Source: an uncultured Acholeplasmataceae bacterium
GTDB taxonomy: Bacteria; Bacillota_I; Bacilli_A; Acholeplasmatales; Acholeplasmataceae
Assembly: GCA_937983315.1 (NCBI GenBank)
Contig: CALKAH010000335.1
Span: 1-21,906 of the forward strand
Direction of reading: 5' to 3'
Length of the DNA stretch: 21,906 nucleotides
A program made the translations under genes and the position numbers. This document shows positions 21,346 through 21,906 of the stretch, one piece after another (the first letter of the stretch is position 1; each line of letters starts with the position of its first letter). The notes beneath the pieces are model-generated. The model saw nothing but the letters and a program-made list of their open reading frames with translations, had not been told where the DNA came from and searched no databases.

Positions 21346-21350
21346 ATAAT
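21321..21350 (+). promoter_or_regulatory. promoter of the small plus-strand membrane-protein gene
   Basis: Plus strand: -35 TTGTCA (21321-21326), 18-base spacer, -10 TATAAT (21345-21350). It overlaps the 3' half of the long hairpin. Confidence 0.6.
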
Positions 21351-21378
21351 AAAGTTAAATGAATATGGGGGTTTTGGT

Positions 21379-21666
21379 GTGAAACATACACGAAGTATCA
21401 TCATCATTTTAGTGATGCATATCATCTTTGGAGTCATTTATAATCTATTGTTAAAAGAGATTTTGAATGCTCTTACCGCATACGAATTAACGAATGAGTT
21501 CTTTGTGATTAGGGGATTTTTGGTTGAATCACCCGATGATATCCTAGTCATTCCACAGTTTATCAATTGGTTACTCATTGTCAGTTTTGTCTTCTTTACT
21601 GTGATGTTATTCATCAGAAGAGAAATCAATAAGAACGTCAGTTATCGAAAAGCGAGTCGACTATGA
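21379..21666 (+). CDS. small two-TM membrane protein, hypothetical
   Basis: A 95-residue protein that I do not recognise. A hydrophobic segment at about 6-24 (RSIIIILVMHIIFGVIYNLLL) and a second at about 62-80 (FINWLLIVSFVFFTVMLFI), with a polar, slightly acidic stretch between and a basic tail RREINKNVSYRKASRL. The start is GTG at 21379, with GGGGG seven bases upstream and the promoter at 21321-21350; an in-frame ATG at 21265 lies upstream of that promoter, inside the divergent control region of rplM, and is rejected. The gene is divergent from rplM and convergent with the partial gene at 21661; its stop codon lies in a shared terminator. Confidence 0.65.
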   Translation: MKHTRSIIIILVMHIIFGVIYNLLLKEILNALTAYELTNEFFVIRGFLVESPDDILVIPQFINWLLIVSFVFFTVMLFIRREINKNVSYRKASRL

Positions 21667-21675
21667 CTCGCTTTT
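21648..21675. terminator. bidirectional terminator between convergent genes
   Basis: 11-bp stem AAAAGCGAGTC / GACTCGCTTTT with a 6-base loop; six T's follow on the plus strand and four on the minus strand. Both neighbouring stop codons (TGA at 21664-21666 plus, TAG at 21663-21661 minus) lie within it. Confidence 0.85.
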
Positions 21676-21906
21676 TTGTGTGTAATGTTCATTCATCTTC
21701 GTTAACGCCCAATGATAGTGATCGGCCATACATCCATCAACCAGTGAAAAAATCGGATGACTAAACTGGACGTAATAGGGTTTAAAGATTGCTTCTTCGG
21801 GTAATTCCTTGATGATCGCCATGCATAATTGATGGGACATTTCAAAACGTTCGAGGGTATCCATGAAGGGATGTTGTTGAGCTTCTAGCCAAATTTCATG
21901 ATTGAG
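21661..21906 (-). CDS. hypothetical protein, C-terminal part (cut by the right window edge)
   Basis: The frame is open to the window edge; the visible 81 residues are a C-terminal part. They begin LNHEIWLEAQQHPFMDTLERFEMSH and end ADHYHWALTKMNEHYTQKSES. The run is predicted helical and cytoplasmic with several His/Trp/Tyr residues. It faintly recalls the C-terminal helix of DinB-like/ClbS-type helical bundles (HxxWAL), but this is weak and no function is assigned. An internal ATG at 21864 is not needed, since coding continues upstream of it. Ends in the bidirectional terminator shared with the plus-strand gene. Confidence 0.6.
   Translation of the reverse strand, partial: LNHEIWLEAQQHPFMDTLERFEMSHQLCMAIIKELPEEAIFKPYYVQFSHPIFSLVDGCMADHYHWALTKMNEHYTQKSES

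Noticed and set aside
1..21906. Mycoplasma-type code with TGA read as Trp
   Set aside because: TGA is the stop of secE, rlmB and gltX, each overlapping the next start as ATGA, and Trp positions of conserved proteins (e.g. in NusG) are TGG.

Overview
The window is a stretch of chromosome from a low-to-moderate GC Gram-positive-lineage bacterium. Gene order and gene content fit a wall-less Mollicutes/Acholeplasma-like organism or a close relative such as Izemoplasma or Erysipelotrichia; this placement is inference. The standard genetic code is used: TGA is a true stop (secE, rlmB and gltX end in TGA inside ATGA overlaps with the next gene) and Trp is TGG. Almost everything lies on the minus strand, so transcription runs from high to low coordinates. 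No rRNA, tRNA, CRISPR array, transposase or phage gene was found.

Read in the direction of transcription, the backbone is the classical Firmicutes translation/transcription neighbourhood: rplM-rpsI; gltX; cysS-mrnC; rlmB-sigma factor; rpmG-secE-nusG; rplK-rplA (cut by the left edge). In Bacillus subtilis the equivalent order is gltX-cysE-cysS-mrnC-rlmB-yacP-sigH-rpmG-secE-nusG-rplK-rplA. Here cysE and yacP are absent and accessory genes are slotted into the seams: a GPH/SLC45-like MFS transporter and a small P-loop kinase before gltX; a GLUG-repeat lipoprotein and a DUF2779 nuclease between gltX and cysS; a P-type cation ATPase between mrnC and rlmB; and a roughly 5.4 kb accessory block between nusG and rplK.

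That block (about 815-6150) holds two paralogous exported GLUG beta-helix proteins with nearly identical, unusual signal regions, a four-TM membrane protein translationally coupled to one of them, a FrnE-type DsbA-family protein, a divergently transcribed two-domain VOC (CatE-like) protein, and a small YccF membrane protein. With the lipoprotein there are three GLUG surface proteins in the window, so part of this housekeeping region has become a site for surface-protein genes. One of them appears to lack ATG/GTG/TTG at the position indicated by its Shine-Dalgarno sequence and by its paralogue; an AUA codon is there.

Regulatory signals are unusually legible: promoters with near-consensus boxes precede rplK, rpmG, cysS, gltX, rplM and the first GLUG gene, and most transcription units end in a clear hairpin plus T-tract, often overlapping the stop codon. 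The rightmost part carries a small plus-strand membrane-protein gene and a truncated minus-strand gene that converge on a shared bidirectional terminator.
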